A model generated the notes under the pieces. That model did no database searches, had not been told where the DNA came from, and was given only the letters and a program-made list of their open reading frames with translations. From Isoetes taiwanensis (Eukaryota; Streptophyta; Lycopodiopsida; Isoetales; Isoetaceae), in NCBI GenBank assembly GCA_021234155.1, contig JAJEKV010000001.1, positions 18,557,382 through 18,621,381 on the forward strand: DNA of 64,000 nucleotides, written 5' to 3'. The translations under genes and the position numbers were made by a program. Shown here piece by piece: positions 23,601 through 33,734 of the stretch (its first letter is position 1; each line of letters opens with the position of its first letter).

Positions 23601-24485
23601 GAACCTCTGATTAACGTCACGAAATATTGTGTGGAGACATTGTTTAAAGATAGGCACATGTCTAACAGACATTTAGACATATTCGGAAGGTATGTGAGCA
23701 GCACATTGACATCCAAATGGCGAGATGTCTTCTTTTTCTTCCCTTCAGAAAACTTTTTGACTTATCGGGCAGCATTTAAAAGATTAATACGGATGCTAAT
23801 AGTATGGGACGGTCGAGGTGAAGTGCAAGTTGAGAAAGGGCTACAAGGCATTGTTGTTAGTAAATGCCAGTATATTATGGTTCCAGTTCAAGTTGAGGAC
23901 CCTGCCCATCATGTTTTGGTGATTTTTGTTTTAGAGTCTGCAAAAAATTGCAGTACCACCTCAATGGCTTCTCCTGCAATTATTGTGTTGAACTCCATGA
24001 CTGGTATAACAGTGGACATCAAACTCCTAAATATGTGAGCATTAAGAAATTATATGTACCATCTTTGCTTGCTTAAATCTTAGTTGCATGTTCTCATTTG
24101 TGTGTGCAGGCTTCATAAGGATGTCATCACATATCTAACCAACTCTAGCTCACGTAGAGTTGAATTATATGTGAAGAATGCAGTGACGAAGGAAACTATT
24201 CCAGAGGTTCCACAACAACCAGATAATGTAAGCTGCGGTCTTTATGTGATGGCCTTTATGCAAGCTTTTGTGGATGCCCAAGTGAATTCTAAAAGCATGG
24301 TGAGTTGTTCTTATATTTCACATAAATCTTTTGGGATGTTTTATTATAGCGGATCTTAATTCTTGTGTTTGTTGCAGTTTTCATCAACATGGTTCGACAA
24401 GGATTTTGCGCCCATGATTGAATATGGTTTGAGAAGAAGAGATGAGACAAAACAAGTTGTCACTGGGCAGAAGAGTGGTAGTTAA
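20613..24485 (+). pseudogene. Gene A: transposon protein with C-terminal Ulp1/C48-type cysteine protease
   Basis: The first coding stretch starts MAKTPKKSAALASVKNLRGF at 20,614. It is followed in shifted frames by charged, helical segments to 21,780 (including MSELQAFQQQMDGSDGS), so the N-terminal part is broken. Then come exons at about 22,565-22,739, 22,812-22,905, 22,978-23,157, 23,204-23,482, 23,570-24,036, 24,110-24,300 and 24,379-24,485. The last three form the protease: HHVLVIFVLE supplies the His, VLNSM the position usually Asp (here Asn), and PQQPDNVSCGLYVMAFMQ the Gln and nucleophile Cys. Ulp1-like domains deconjugate SUMO in cells and are often carried by plant transposons, where their role is unclear. 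The protease exons are open with good splice sites; the N-terminal frameshifts may be sequencing errors. Confidence 0.75.
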
Positions 24486-24655
24486 ACTCATTCCAACTTA
24501 TGGAATTTAAAGCTAATTGACTATTGTACTTTGAAATTTATTTGAATAAGAAATTGTTTTGCAACGCTTTTAATTTCTATCAAGGGTTAAAACTAGAATT
24601 AGTTTAGACTTTTCTGTCTTATCCTTAGGCTTGGTCGGGTTAGATGTATGGCTAA

Positions 24656-25466
24656 TCTAAGCGCCCCGGATTACTACTGGGGCTTATTATATTTGATCTC
24701 CAAGGCATTTTGAGTTACTATTGTAAATCAGCACCCGGTGACTATAATGGCACTCAAGTGCCAATCCAATTACCCGATGGAGTCTTCTTTTTGTCGTCCA
24801 TTGTCGAAATCATTGTTGTCTGGGTGTTCCAACCATTGGGATTTGGTTTGTTTTGGTTAGATCTTCCCTTGGATGTTCTGACAGCCATTGTAGACAAGTT
24901 GTATGAGCAAGGCATACCAAGATTTAAATTCATTTATGGTGGCAATAGATGTTGGACCCTCTTCTTAGAGGTCAATGATGGGACAGACATATTTCTTTTC
25001 CCTTTGGATATTCCACTCCTCAAGTATCCGAATCACGGAAATAGATGTGTTATGATTCTTGACCTTCCTTTCAAATGTATCTTCAATGAGGGTTGCTCTT
25101 GCTGCATACCAGTATGGCATCCCAGGCTAACTGGTGAAGACAATGATTTGTGTTGGCTATTTGACTGGTTTGTAGGCTTGAAGAATGCAAATGACTTTAC
25201 CACTTATGTCCAAGAGCATCAATTTGATACTTCTCGTGCATACAATGACACAGTAGTGAAATGCATAAAATCTCAATGTGGTGAAGACATTGATAGTTTA
25301 TGGAGCTTTTGCAATAGAGGTTGCTTGCTAATTAAGAAGCCTAGCATCACAGTGAAGAGATTCACAATAATAGAAGAATCTAGTGAAGATGATGAAGGTG
25401 GGGTACAAGATGAGTGTGCTGGTACATCAGATAGCAAACAAGTCGAGGACACGGGCACATCTTCGT
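24656..25466 (+). CDS. Gene B exon 1: unknown transposon-borne protein
   Basis: This is the cleanest long ORF of the transposon. The frame is open from 24,656 with no in-frame ATG before about 24,960, so the true start is probably in an upstream exon or lost. The product is rich in aromatic and acidic residues (LPDGVFFLSSIVEIIVVWVF, FIYGGNRCWTLFLEVNDG, DLCWLFDWFVGLKNANDF) and ends in an acidic, Ser-rich tail. I do not recognise a domain. The frame ends at a donor GTATGT at 25,467 in phase 1. That fits exactly with the acceptor at 33,096, so the intervening 7.6 kb, almost all DIRS element, is intron. Confidence 0.6.
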
Positions 25467-25591
25467 GTATGTATCTAACTTAGGTAATACAATTATGCTT
25501 AGATGTTGTATGTTGTAGAGCTTTTGCAATACAGGCTGTATGTACATAACTTAGGTAATACAGTTAAGCTTTCACATGATATACTAATAAT

Positions 25592-25746
25592 GCCACGGTT
25601 CTATTGCGATAGCAATAGAACCGTCATTCCTTGGATGGGGACGCCCCATCTCCTCGCCCTCCTACTTATAGATCAGTTTTCCACATTATTGGCCATCGGC
25701 GTTCTCTTGGGCTTTGCTTTGGTCGCTTGCACCTCTACCTAGCTTC
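25592..25746 (+). repeat. DIRS repeat A1 (left end) with perfect hairpin
   Basis: Direct repeat of 32,301-32,452. It opens with a perfect inverted repeat: 13-bp arm ACGGTTCTATTGC (25,595-25,607), loop GATA, and its complement (25,612-25,624). In A2 the right arm has small changes. Confidence 0.85.
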
Positions 25747-27578
25747 CCAGCACCCCACGCCAGCCAGAGCCATCCACACCAAGACAAGCTTCATCCACAC
25801 CAAGACGAGCTTGTGGTGGTCGCCCCTGATCGCTCTTCATCCCTACCTGCTTTCCACGTCCGGTTGCTGCATCCTCTAAGGTAAGTCTGTTATTTTCTTT
25901 ACGGTTTTAATCTCTCCCTTTGCTTGAATCCATGTGCCACGCTCTGTGGATGCTGCGAGTAAGTGAGTTTCGACAGCGGTCTTGGTTAGTCTCGTGGTGC
26001 TTTATCTGGTTTTTATGCATTGAACACGTTTCTGTTATGTGGTTTCTTTCTCTGTCGGTTTATTCTTCGGTTTATTCTGGTTGTTTTTTGTTGGTTTGAT
26101 CGGTTTCCTCTGGTTGTTTTTGTTGGTTTGATCGGCCCTCAGCCCGCTTGGGCAAACTTGCCCCGGTTTGCCGTCTGCCAGATCGATTGGCAGTAGGGCA
26201 TCAACCGGTCTGTTTTGTCCGATCAGCATAAATCGGCCCGGGGCCGTTATGGCTTCACAGATCCTTCCGTTAAGCTCCTCCTTTTTTCCTATGTTCTGGC
26301 CGATTATCCCTATCTGTGTTTGTTGGTTCAGTACTTGGGCCTGCATTTTTGGTAAATCCCTTTGGTTTGATCGCCCACAGCCTGCTTGAGCAAGATCTGC
26401 CCCCGGTTTGCCGTCTGCCAGATTGATTGGCAGTGGGGCATCAGACCGGATCTGGCCTGGTCCGATCAGCCTGGTTCGGTGCTAGGCCGTAGAGATTTAA
26501 TCCAATTTCTTCCAGGTGTACCATAGATAGGCCGGTTCTGTTCTTTTCTCCCTTCAGGCCGATTCTTCAAGATAAATTTTCTTCAATACAGGCCGATTCT
26601 GTTCTCTTTTCTATTATCTGGCCGATTCTCTACCTCTGTTCTTTTCGGCCCCCGCTTTATGGCTCTGATCACCACCTCAGGTTTCGACCCCCCTTTTTTG
26701 TTTGTTTCTGGGTTCTGTTTTTATTGTTTCCGGCCTGCCATCGCCACCGCCTCCGCCTTCTTTTAATGGGGGGATACCAGGTTCGATCCCCTGTTTTACG
26801 GGGATGCCCAGACCGGGTTCTCCTGGCGTTAGCTCCTCTTTTTTGTCGTTGGACGTTGCCTATCTTCTCCTCTTCTCTCAAGTTCACTATCTTCTCCTCT
26901 TCTCTCAAGTTTGTTTTTGAGTTTTTTCCGTTTCAAGGTTCGTTGGATAGCTCTATGATTTTGTGATTACCCCTTGTTCCTAGGGGTTCTTTATGATGTT
27001 TGTTCGGTAGTAGTCGTCCGTTTTTTGTTATATGGGCTCTAGTTTGCTCTCTCCTTGGGCATATGATTGGTTATAGCGACCCCATGATTATTTTATTTTT
27101 GCTCTATAAATTTGGTATTTTGCTTGCATATTTCCGGTTTATGGTCATTAGTATCACCTTTAGGATCTTTCATATGATTGCTTTCACCTTTAGTTTGCTC
27201 TCTCCTTGGGCATATGATTGGTTATAACGTCCCTATGGTTTTTTTTTTTTTGCTCTATAAATTTAGTATTTTTGCTGCATATTTTAGGTTTTATGGTCAT
27301 TGTTTCCCCGGTATCACCTTTTGGATCTTTCATATCGTCTAGGGTCACCTCGACTATATTTTCCTTGCATTTTTCTAGGGGCTGCTAAGGTTTTGTCTCG
27401 TGGTCATTAGTTGTCTTTCCCAGGTGTGTTGTGACGATATCTCGTTTGTGTTGTTGTGGTTGGAGTGCATCGCCCATCCTTTTTATTTTCTCTCCCCATC
27501 GTTGTATGTCTTTTTTATCGTTTGTTGTTTGTCTCGTTCTAATGCGTGCGACTTCTTTGTTACTAGACTTTTTCTGAC
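25747..27578 (+). promoter_or_regulatory. DIRS leader with duplicated modules and TATA-like boxes
   Basis: Non-coding leader with three internal duplications. A block of about 125 bp containing the hairpin CTGCCA-7 nt-TGGCAG lies at 26,130-26,255 and 26,371-26,490. The 27-bp CTATCTTCTCCTCTTCTCTC phrase is repeated at 26,860-26,910. A block of about 160 bp starting TTTGCTCTCTCCTTGGGCAT lies at 27,045-27,190 and 27,195-27,340, and each copy contains GCTCTATAAATTT. The duplicated TATA-like element could be the promoter; that is inference. Confidence 0.5.
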
Positions 27579-28548
27579 ATGGCGGATCGGGGCTCTCCCA
27601 AAGACATCTCGGGCTTCTTCTGAGCCCGGCAGGCGAAAGCGGGTTGCTATCAGCACCGCCCCTTCTACCCCTTTGTCCGGCGTGCGCGCCATTGCGATTT
27701 CTATTGCACCACGAGGTGCCCTCCTCCTCTCGCCGCTACGTTGAACACCGCCATGCCCGCGATCCCTCATCCGGATGCGAGCATGACTTCTCACTTGGGT
27801 TGACGGTCCATCTCGGGTTGTCTCTTACGTTTCTTTTGCCCCGATTCGCCCCGGTTTTTTCTGCGGCTTGTGAGGTCCTTCTATAGGGCTTAACCATTCC
27901 TTGCCGACCCGCGGGCCCATCCATTCCTTCTCCATCTTTGGATATGGTGCCTCGGTTCTGCTGCCGGACCCTCCATTCTGAGATGTAGCGCAGATCTGAG
28001 CCGGTCTTCACTTACGGCGGCTTACATTGCATGAAGCGGATTGAAGTGCTTCGCCGGAGAGGTTGAGAGAGGCGATGCAGGTGCATTCCCAACTTTAGAG
28101 GGAATCGTCGGCGCCACCAATATGAGTTCCTTTGTGCCCGCGAGGTCAAGATTAGGGGAGCTTCATGCGGATTTGTGACTTTGTCCCCTCGGGTGCCGTC
28201 TGATTCTTGATTATTGAGGAAGGTAAAGGCGCCACTCTGCGGAGGATGAAGTTTTTGATTATTGCTGATCGCGAAGGCTATGATGTCGCCTTGGATTTTT
28301 TGATGACCATGCGGGCCCGCTTTATCTGGCGATGATTCGAATTGAAGCTAGCTTTCGGCAAATGCGTGATCGGCGCCCCTACGCTTCAAAACCCTCTGCT
28401 CCCTCCAGCTGGCTCTTCCTTCTCTGCTGCGCCTCGAGTCGAGTTCTCTTCATCTAGATCCGGTTCTCGTCCTTTTTGTACTTTTTGTGGTCGTCTTGGC
28501 CATCGTATTGAAACTTGCCATGCTCGCGCTAATGCTGGGATCTCCTAG
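27579..28548 (+). pseudogene. DIRS Gag-like ORF with CCHC zinc knuckle
   Basis: An ATG at 27,580 opens MADRGSPKDISGFF, and the frame breaks after about 14 codons. Coding character continues in changing frames. At 28,470-28,548 it ends in FCTFCGRLGHRIETCHARA, a CX2CX4HX4C zinc knuckle typical of retroelement Gag proteins. Position directly upstream of the RT region supports the call. The frameshifts may be partly consensus errors. Confidence 0.6.
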
Positions 28549-29111
28549 CACTCCTCGCCACTTTTGATTCCACCCCGGGTCCTTTGGTGCGGGCCCAGGC
28601 CTCCATTTTTTTCCTCGACCCGGTCCATGATTCATGTTCCCCCCGATTTTTTACGGGTTTGGAGGTTAAAGCAACACTATTATGTATGGTATTCATTGAA
28701 TGTTGTTGGCTCGTCCCATTCTTTGTTAGCTCACGTTTGTTGTTCTTAGGTTTGAGTTTGTTGGTTACCATTATTTTATGGTTACAGCGTGTTAAGTGAT
28801 AGTCGGATCATTGTTGGGGTGGTGTTGGATGAATTGGGGGCGGTACCTTGGTAATGTGGGGCATGCGGTTTGAAATGTTGTTTAAGTATGTGTTGTGCTT
28901 GCCTCGAAAGTTTTTCTAGTATTAGTGGAATTTTTTCTCCACGGGTTAAAGGTTGCATGTGGGTTATATTTTGTACGCGAGGTTTTAGGTTTGAGCTTGT
29001 GTTGGTTTAACTCAGCGTGCAGGGTTATAGGCTTGCATGGTGCTACATGGATCCCGTTGCCTACTTGGTTTGATGTTTTCCATTTGTTGCTAGGTTGTTT
29101 ACTTACGGTTT

Positions 29112-30960
29112 GTGGCCTCTTTTCGGAATGTGCTCCGTTCATCGGTCATCCCTCATCTTGGCATCGACCCCTCCCCAGCGGATGGTTTGGCTTCTGCTGC
29201 TATAGTCCTGGACCGCCTCCATGCGTCCCTTCCTTTTTGGCAATCCATTTGCTCCTCACAACAGGTGTTGAGTTGGATACAGTTTGGTTATCGCCTTCCT
29301 TGGTCATCCACGTGTCCGTCTGTTGCTTTCGCCGCCTCAAACCACTTTCGTCAGGTAATACGCCCACCTAGACTTTGCTCACTCTGCTATAGCCGATCTC
29401 TTGCGCACAGGTGCCGCTTCCCCAGTCTCCTCTCGTCCTTTCTTCTGTTCCCCCTTGGGGGTCGTCCCCAAAGGCCTAAACAAATTTCGTCTCATCTTGG
29501 ATCTGCGCTATCTGAACTCCTTCTTGACTATCCCCTCCTTTCGGTATGAGTCCCTCGAACTGTTGTCACATTTGAGTTTGCCCAACGACTTTCTCTTTGC
29601 TGTCGACCTCAAATCCGGCTATCACCATGTCACGATCTGGCCTCCTCATCGCACTTTCTTGGGTTTTGGTCTTGATGGTCAGTTCTATGTCTTTAATGTC
29701 CTCCCCTTTGGTCTAGCTTCAGCCCCCTTTGTCTTTACCAAATTAGTCAGACAGATAGTTCGGTTTTGGCGAGGTCAGGGCATCCGTTGCCTACCCTACG
29801 TTGATGATATTCTATTCTTGTGCGATCCGTCCAGGGTTTTCTTGATCAGCGTCATTTCGGACTTGCGGCGGGCGGTTTTCTCCTAGCTTGGAAGAAGTGT
29901 CGGTTTCGTCTCTCCCATCGCACAATCTTCTTAGGTTTCATAGTGGATGCTCATGAGGGTTTCTTTTCGTATTTTCGGGCTAAGAAGGAGCGGGTTACGT
30001 CTGCGTGCTCTTCTCTGTTATCTTCCCAAAATGTCACTCCTCGCTTTGATTGCCGTTTCCTTGGCTTTATCCAATCCCTACGCTTGGTCTTGGGTCATCT
30101 TTGTCTTTGCCTTATCTTGTGGCCTTCATGCTGTCTGCGTCGGCCGACCTTTGGGATACCCCCCTTCTACTATCTCCCCTTGCAAAGCGGGAGGTCCGGC
30201 TTTGGCAAACCCGATTTATCGGTTCGTGAGAGCCCCTTTGTGGCCTTATACGTGGTCGAGGTCTACCTTGGGTTTTGATGCGGTGATGAGGGATGGGGTG
30301 GTTGGCTTTCACGTCCGGGTTACGAACTTCTTTCTTTTTACGGGGACTTCTTGGCGGATGCCCGCATCCAATCATCCACTTGGCGTGAACTTTTTGCTCT
30401 TTTCCAGATCCTGCAGCGGTGTGTCTCGTTGCTAACTAACTCACGGGTGATAGCTCGTGGGGACAATCAGAATGTGTTCTTTTTATTGCAGAATGGTGGT
30501 TCGCGATCTCCTATTCTTCATTTTTTGCTGTTGGAAGTACTAATTTTTTGCTATCAGCACCATATTGATTGGATCGGTTTGGGTTCCACGCTTGGAGAAT
30601 GAGTGGGCTGATTATCTTTCCAAGATCAGGGCCTTTGGCCAATTTTCTCTGTCTCCTTCAGTTTTTTGCCTCTTGGATGAGCGTTGGGGACCTCATCATG
30701 TGGATCGCTTTGCTAGCCCTTCCAACACCCTCCTGCCAGTTTTCAACACCAAGGATTATTACCCTCGTCGGATCCTTTTGGCGCCTTTTCTTATGGTGGC
30801 ATTTGTTCAACAACTCTTTTGCTTTCCTCCACCTTCCTTGGTTCAGGGTTTTGCATCATGCTCGCATTTGCGGGGCTCGCCTTACACTTCTTGTTTTCTC
30901 ATGGCCTTACGCCCTTGGTGGCCCGCTGCTGGCTGTTGACTCCTCCACTTGGCAATCTTT
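29112..30960 (+). pseudogene. DIRS reverse transcriptase and RNase H
   Basis: The N-terminal part (29,160-29,360) has SWIQFGYRLPW, as in DIRS pol before the RT. The RT (29,401-29,886) contains PLGVVPK, FRLILDLRYLNSFL, FAVDLKSGYHHV, LPFGLASAPFVFTKL and the catalytic YVDD at about 29,800. The thumb, in another frame, includes FLGFIVD. RNase H follows (30,351-30,640): SSTWRELFALF, ARGDNQNVFFLLQNG, then WADYLSKI. The C-terminal block at 30,660-30,750 (LDERWGPHHVDRFAS) is a diagnostic DIRS-group sequence after RNase H. No DAM-type methylase domain was recognised. The frame changes at about 29,885 and 30,600. Family assignment is firm from several independent motifs. Confidence 0.85.
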
Positions 30961-31279
30961 TGTTTGAGACGGTTTTTCTTTCATGAATTTTCCCATGCCT
31001 TACTCCCATCACCTTCTTCGCCTTGCGAAGTTTCGTCGTCATCACGGCTTTGTTTGCCTTACGTTGTGATTTTTACGATACTTAAAATTGTCTTTTCTCG
31101 CGTCGTTCTTCTGGTCCGGCGTGATTCTTCTCTGAGTTTTTATCTTTATCGTAATATAAGGTTGTTCTTGATTGTTTGTTCGCTTGTGTTTGGCTTCCGG
31201 GTTGTTGGTCGGTTTGGTATGGCTTAGAGTAGTACATGGTGATGTTATCCTTTTTTGTTAGCTGATATTAACACTTGTT

Positions 31280-32235
31280 TATCCCTTGTTCCGGATATCT
31301 TGCCTTTTACTGACGGTCCCTCTTTGCCCTTCTTTGCCTCGGCTATGGCATCATCCTCCACTCCGCGCACCCTCGACCTTGCTCGGTTATTCTTCCGCTT
31401 TGGCTACAATTTCGTCGTTGGTGTCATTCTCGGCGACTTCGTCCTTGCTGCTTCCTCTTTGCATATTCTTTGCATTCTTTTCCTCCTTGATTTCCACCCA
31501 TGGTAGTCCCTACTTCTATAGGGATTGCGTCTGCGCCAATTACCTTCTTTCATAGCTTGGTCAACCTCCATCTCCTTGTTCGGCCCCCCCTTCTGCTTTG
31601 GTCCAAGCGGCTCCTCGTACCCACACTTCTTCGCGGCGGCATTTACCTCTTCAGCGTCTCCCGTCCGCGGAGTCATCTCCCTTCGCCCCTTAAAGAGCGA
31701 TTGGCGCTGAGCCTCATGAAAGCATGCCTTGTCACTATACGCTTTCTTTGGTTTTCTCGCATCTCACGAGGGCCTTGCACTTGAATTGGTAGCGACCTAT
31801 CTTTTTCCCCGACTACGTCCGGTTGCATATCCGCGAGGTCTAAGTGCGACCGGTGCGCTGGCGGGGAGGTCCTCATAGCCGCACATTCTCCCCTTTTGCC
31901 CGGTCATGTTATTGCGGCGTCTATTGTCCGCTCTTTGTTTCGCACCTCGACCCACGAGGGAGGTCCTCTCTTTAAGCTCATCCTTGTCCTCCGCAGCCCT
32001 TTGTCTTATCTTTGCTGCCCGTTCTTGGTGGTTTGAGGCCTGCGTCTTATCGGTTTTGGAGCCTCGCGATTTTGGCACCCATGCGGGTCGTAGAAGGCGG
32101 TGCCACCACCCATTCTTTGCCGCGTCTGTCGCCGACATTGTCGCTCTCATAGGCGTTGGCTCTCTTTGCTTCTTCCCACTCTTCTACATTCTACCCGATA
32201 TTCGGGGGCGTCTCCTTGTTTTCTCGCCATCACGG
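31280..32235 (+). pseudogene. DIRS tyrosine recombinase
   Basis: In shifting frames the region encodes an N-terminal SAM-like segment (around 31,340-31,560). Near 32,070-32,150 comes the C-terminal catalytic part: FGTHAGRRRR supplies the His-x-x-Arg pair, followed by ASVADIVALIG and, after a frame change, the Gly-Arg-Trp-like and tyrosine segment of tyrosine recombinases. In DIRS elements this enzyme replaces an integrase and inserts a circular DNA. It lies directly downstream of RNase H and upstream of the B1-A2 junction, as expected. Individual frames are short, so the call rests on the C-terminal motif plus position. Confidence 0.65.
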
Positions 32236-32265
32236 GTCTTTGAGGTAGGTTCCTCTTCTTTCGGA

Positions 32266-32452
32266 CCACTTGTGTGTAGATCGGGGACCCATCCTAGGAT
32301 GCCACGGTTCTATTGCGATAGCAATAGAGGCCGTCATTCCTGGATAGGGGCCCCATCTCCGCCCTCCTACTTATAGATCAGTTTTCCACATTATTGGCCA
32401 TCGGCGTTCTCTTGGGCTTTGCTTTGGTCGCTTGCACCTCTACCTAGCTTCA
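32266..32452 (+). repeat. DIRS internal junction B1-spacer-A2
   Basis: B1 (CCACTTGTGTGTAGATC, GG and GACCC, 32,266-32,290) is joined through the 10-bp palindrome ATCCTAGGAT (32,291-32,300) to A2 (32,301-32,452). In this class the internal junction preserves the sequence of the circularised element and templates the termini. Confidence 0.8.
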
Positions 32453-33069
32453 GCCCTTCCCAGCTTTTTGTCCTTCATTGGATGAGAGTGCGTTTTCACT
32501 TGTTGGTTGGGTTCCTTAGGTTTGTTGGGGGTCCTTGGGGGCATGTGTATAGATATTTTTCTTCTTCTCTCGGTGTGGCGATGTTGCCTCGGCGGTACCA
32601 ACCAAACGGTCCTAGTAATGTTTTTCGGTTGGTCGGCCCGTAGCTTTCTCGGCGTAGCCCTGTGGCTTCCGAGATTGTTTTTTTCTCTCTGTCTTCAGGG
32701 CGTCGTTCCTCGCCTACTATGGAACTTCTAACGACTAATGGGTTCTCTCTTTCCAGATTCTCTCCCTCTAATTCGTCTTTTCGGTGACAGGGTATGCAGT
32801 CCACGGACGCTCCTCAACTCAGGGGGGCAACGTTCACGTCGGCTCCACAACAAGCAATTTGCACTCGATGGGGACGCATTTTTCGGCTTTGGCCAGACTC
32901 CTTGGACTCAAATCGAACTTGACAGATTACATGCTCTCGAGGATTGTCTATATTTCGGGGCATATAGTATTAAGCATTGTTTCATCCACCCTACGGGGGC
33001 TCTTTGTACTCAAAATTTTTCCAAAGCTCAATGAGAACACCAGGGCCACTTGTGTGTAGATCAGGACCC
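32453..33069 (+). repeat. DIRS 3' terminal region ending in B2
   Basis: About 590 bp of non-coding DNA, then B2 (33,046-33,069), which ends the element. The part from 32,474 on is copied, with the same right junction and flank, at 40,705-41,308. Confidence 0.75.
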
Positions 33070-33096
33070 ATACTAATAATTTTGTATGCATTGTAG

Positions 33097-33194
33097 GTGT
33101 AAGGAATGATCTACAAAACAAATGTCAAATTCTTCAACCAGCTGAAGTAGATCTTCAACCAACTGATATAGAAGAAACAAATCTAAGTTCCTAA
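33097..33194 (+). CDS. Gene B exon 2
   Basis: After the acceptor TGCATTGTAG the exon supplies the last two bases of a Cys codon left incomplete by exon 1. It continues VRNDLQNKCQILQPAEVDLQ to a TAA at 33,192-33,194. The phases agree exactly with the donor at 25,467. The same exon is present in the rearranged copy near 41,345. Confidence 0.6.
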
Positions 33195-33734
33195 TGTGCT
33201 GGCCGGGGGACTAATCCAAGGTCGAATACCATGCTTCCTGAGCTTTGGGAAATGGTTGAGAGAATCGAGTGATTCGGATACTTTCGAAGCAATTTGCTAA
33301 ATCTACTTGCAGTCCAAGGTTTACTACATAATCCTTGGGGGAGACCATCCTTTGCAGAAGTAGTTGATCAGCCAATAGGGTGGACCGGCCTCCAATAGCC
33401 AGAGAATGCCCAACCACAAGTGCTACTGCTGTAGCACATGTAAATCCTGAAAACCGTTGGAAGAAAGGCTTGCATGATGCAATAGTACTGAGATATTATG
33501 TTCCAAATGACATAGTGATTAGGCTTGCTTCTTAAGTTATTAATTGTGTACACTGTACTATTTGCTTCAGAAATATAATTATGTGTACCTTTTGCACTTG
33601 TCTACAATTTGAACTTCAACATGTTCCATGCTATATTTTACAAACCAGGTAGTTCACACAGTACAAACCACTGCAAATTCAATTCAATTCAAAAAGTAAC
33701 ACAATACAAACCTATGCAAATTCAAAGCCTTCAC
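33195..33734. other. Tail-to-tail interval between genes B and C
   Basis: It contains an open stretch (copy at 41,470-41,635 is cleaner) reading LPELWEMVERISDSDTRSNL on the + strand. A minus-strand ORF also covers 33,211-33,417. Which strand, if either, is coding is undecided. The rest is AT-rich and probably holds both 3' ends. Confidence 0.35.

Larger units (their letters stand above)
25592..33069 (+). mobile_element. DIRS-type tyrosine-recombinase retrotransposon with split direct repeats
   Basis: The order on the + strand is repeat A1, long leader, Gag with a zinc knuckle, RT, RNase H, tyrosine recombinase, then B1-A2 joined and finally B2. A1 (25,592-25,746) and A2 (32,301-32,452) are direct repeats of about 153 bp. 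B1 (32,266-32,290) and B2 (33,046-33,069) are direct repeats of about 25 bp. This A1-ORFs-B1A2-B2 plan is that of PAT/Ngaro-like DIRS elements, except that about 590 bp separate A2 from B2. Both outer junctions carry the same 11 bp, ATACTAATAAT. The element lies in the intron of gene B in the same orientation. To my knowledge DIRS elements are well described in green algae, fungi and animals and little described in vascular plants. Confidence 0.85.

Noticed and set aside
33070-33080. Treating ATACTAATAAT as proof of a classical target-site duplication
   Set aside because: DIRS elements integrate by site-specific recombination; with one insertion the identity could equally be the crossover overlap, so it is reported only as an observation.
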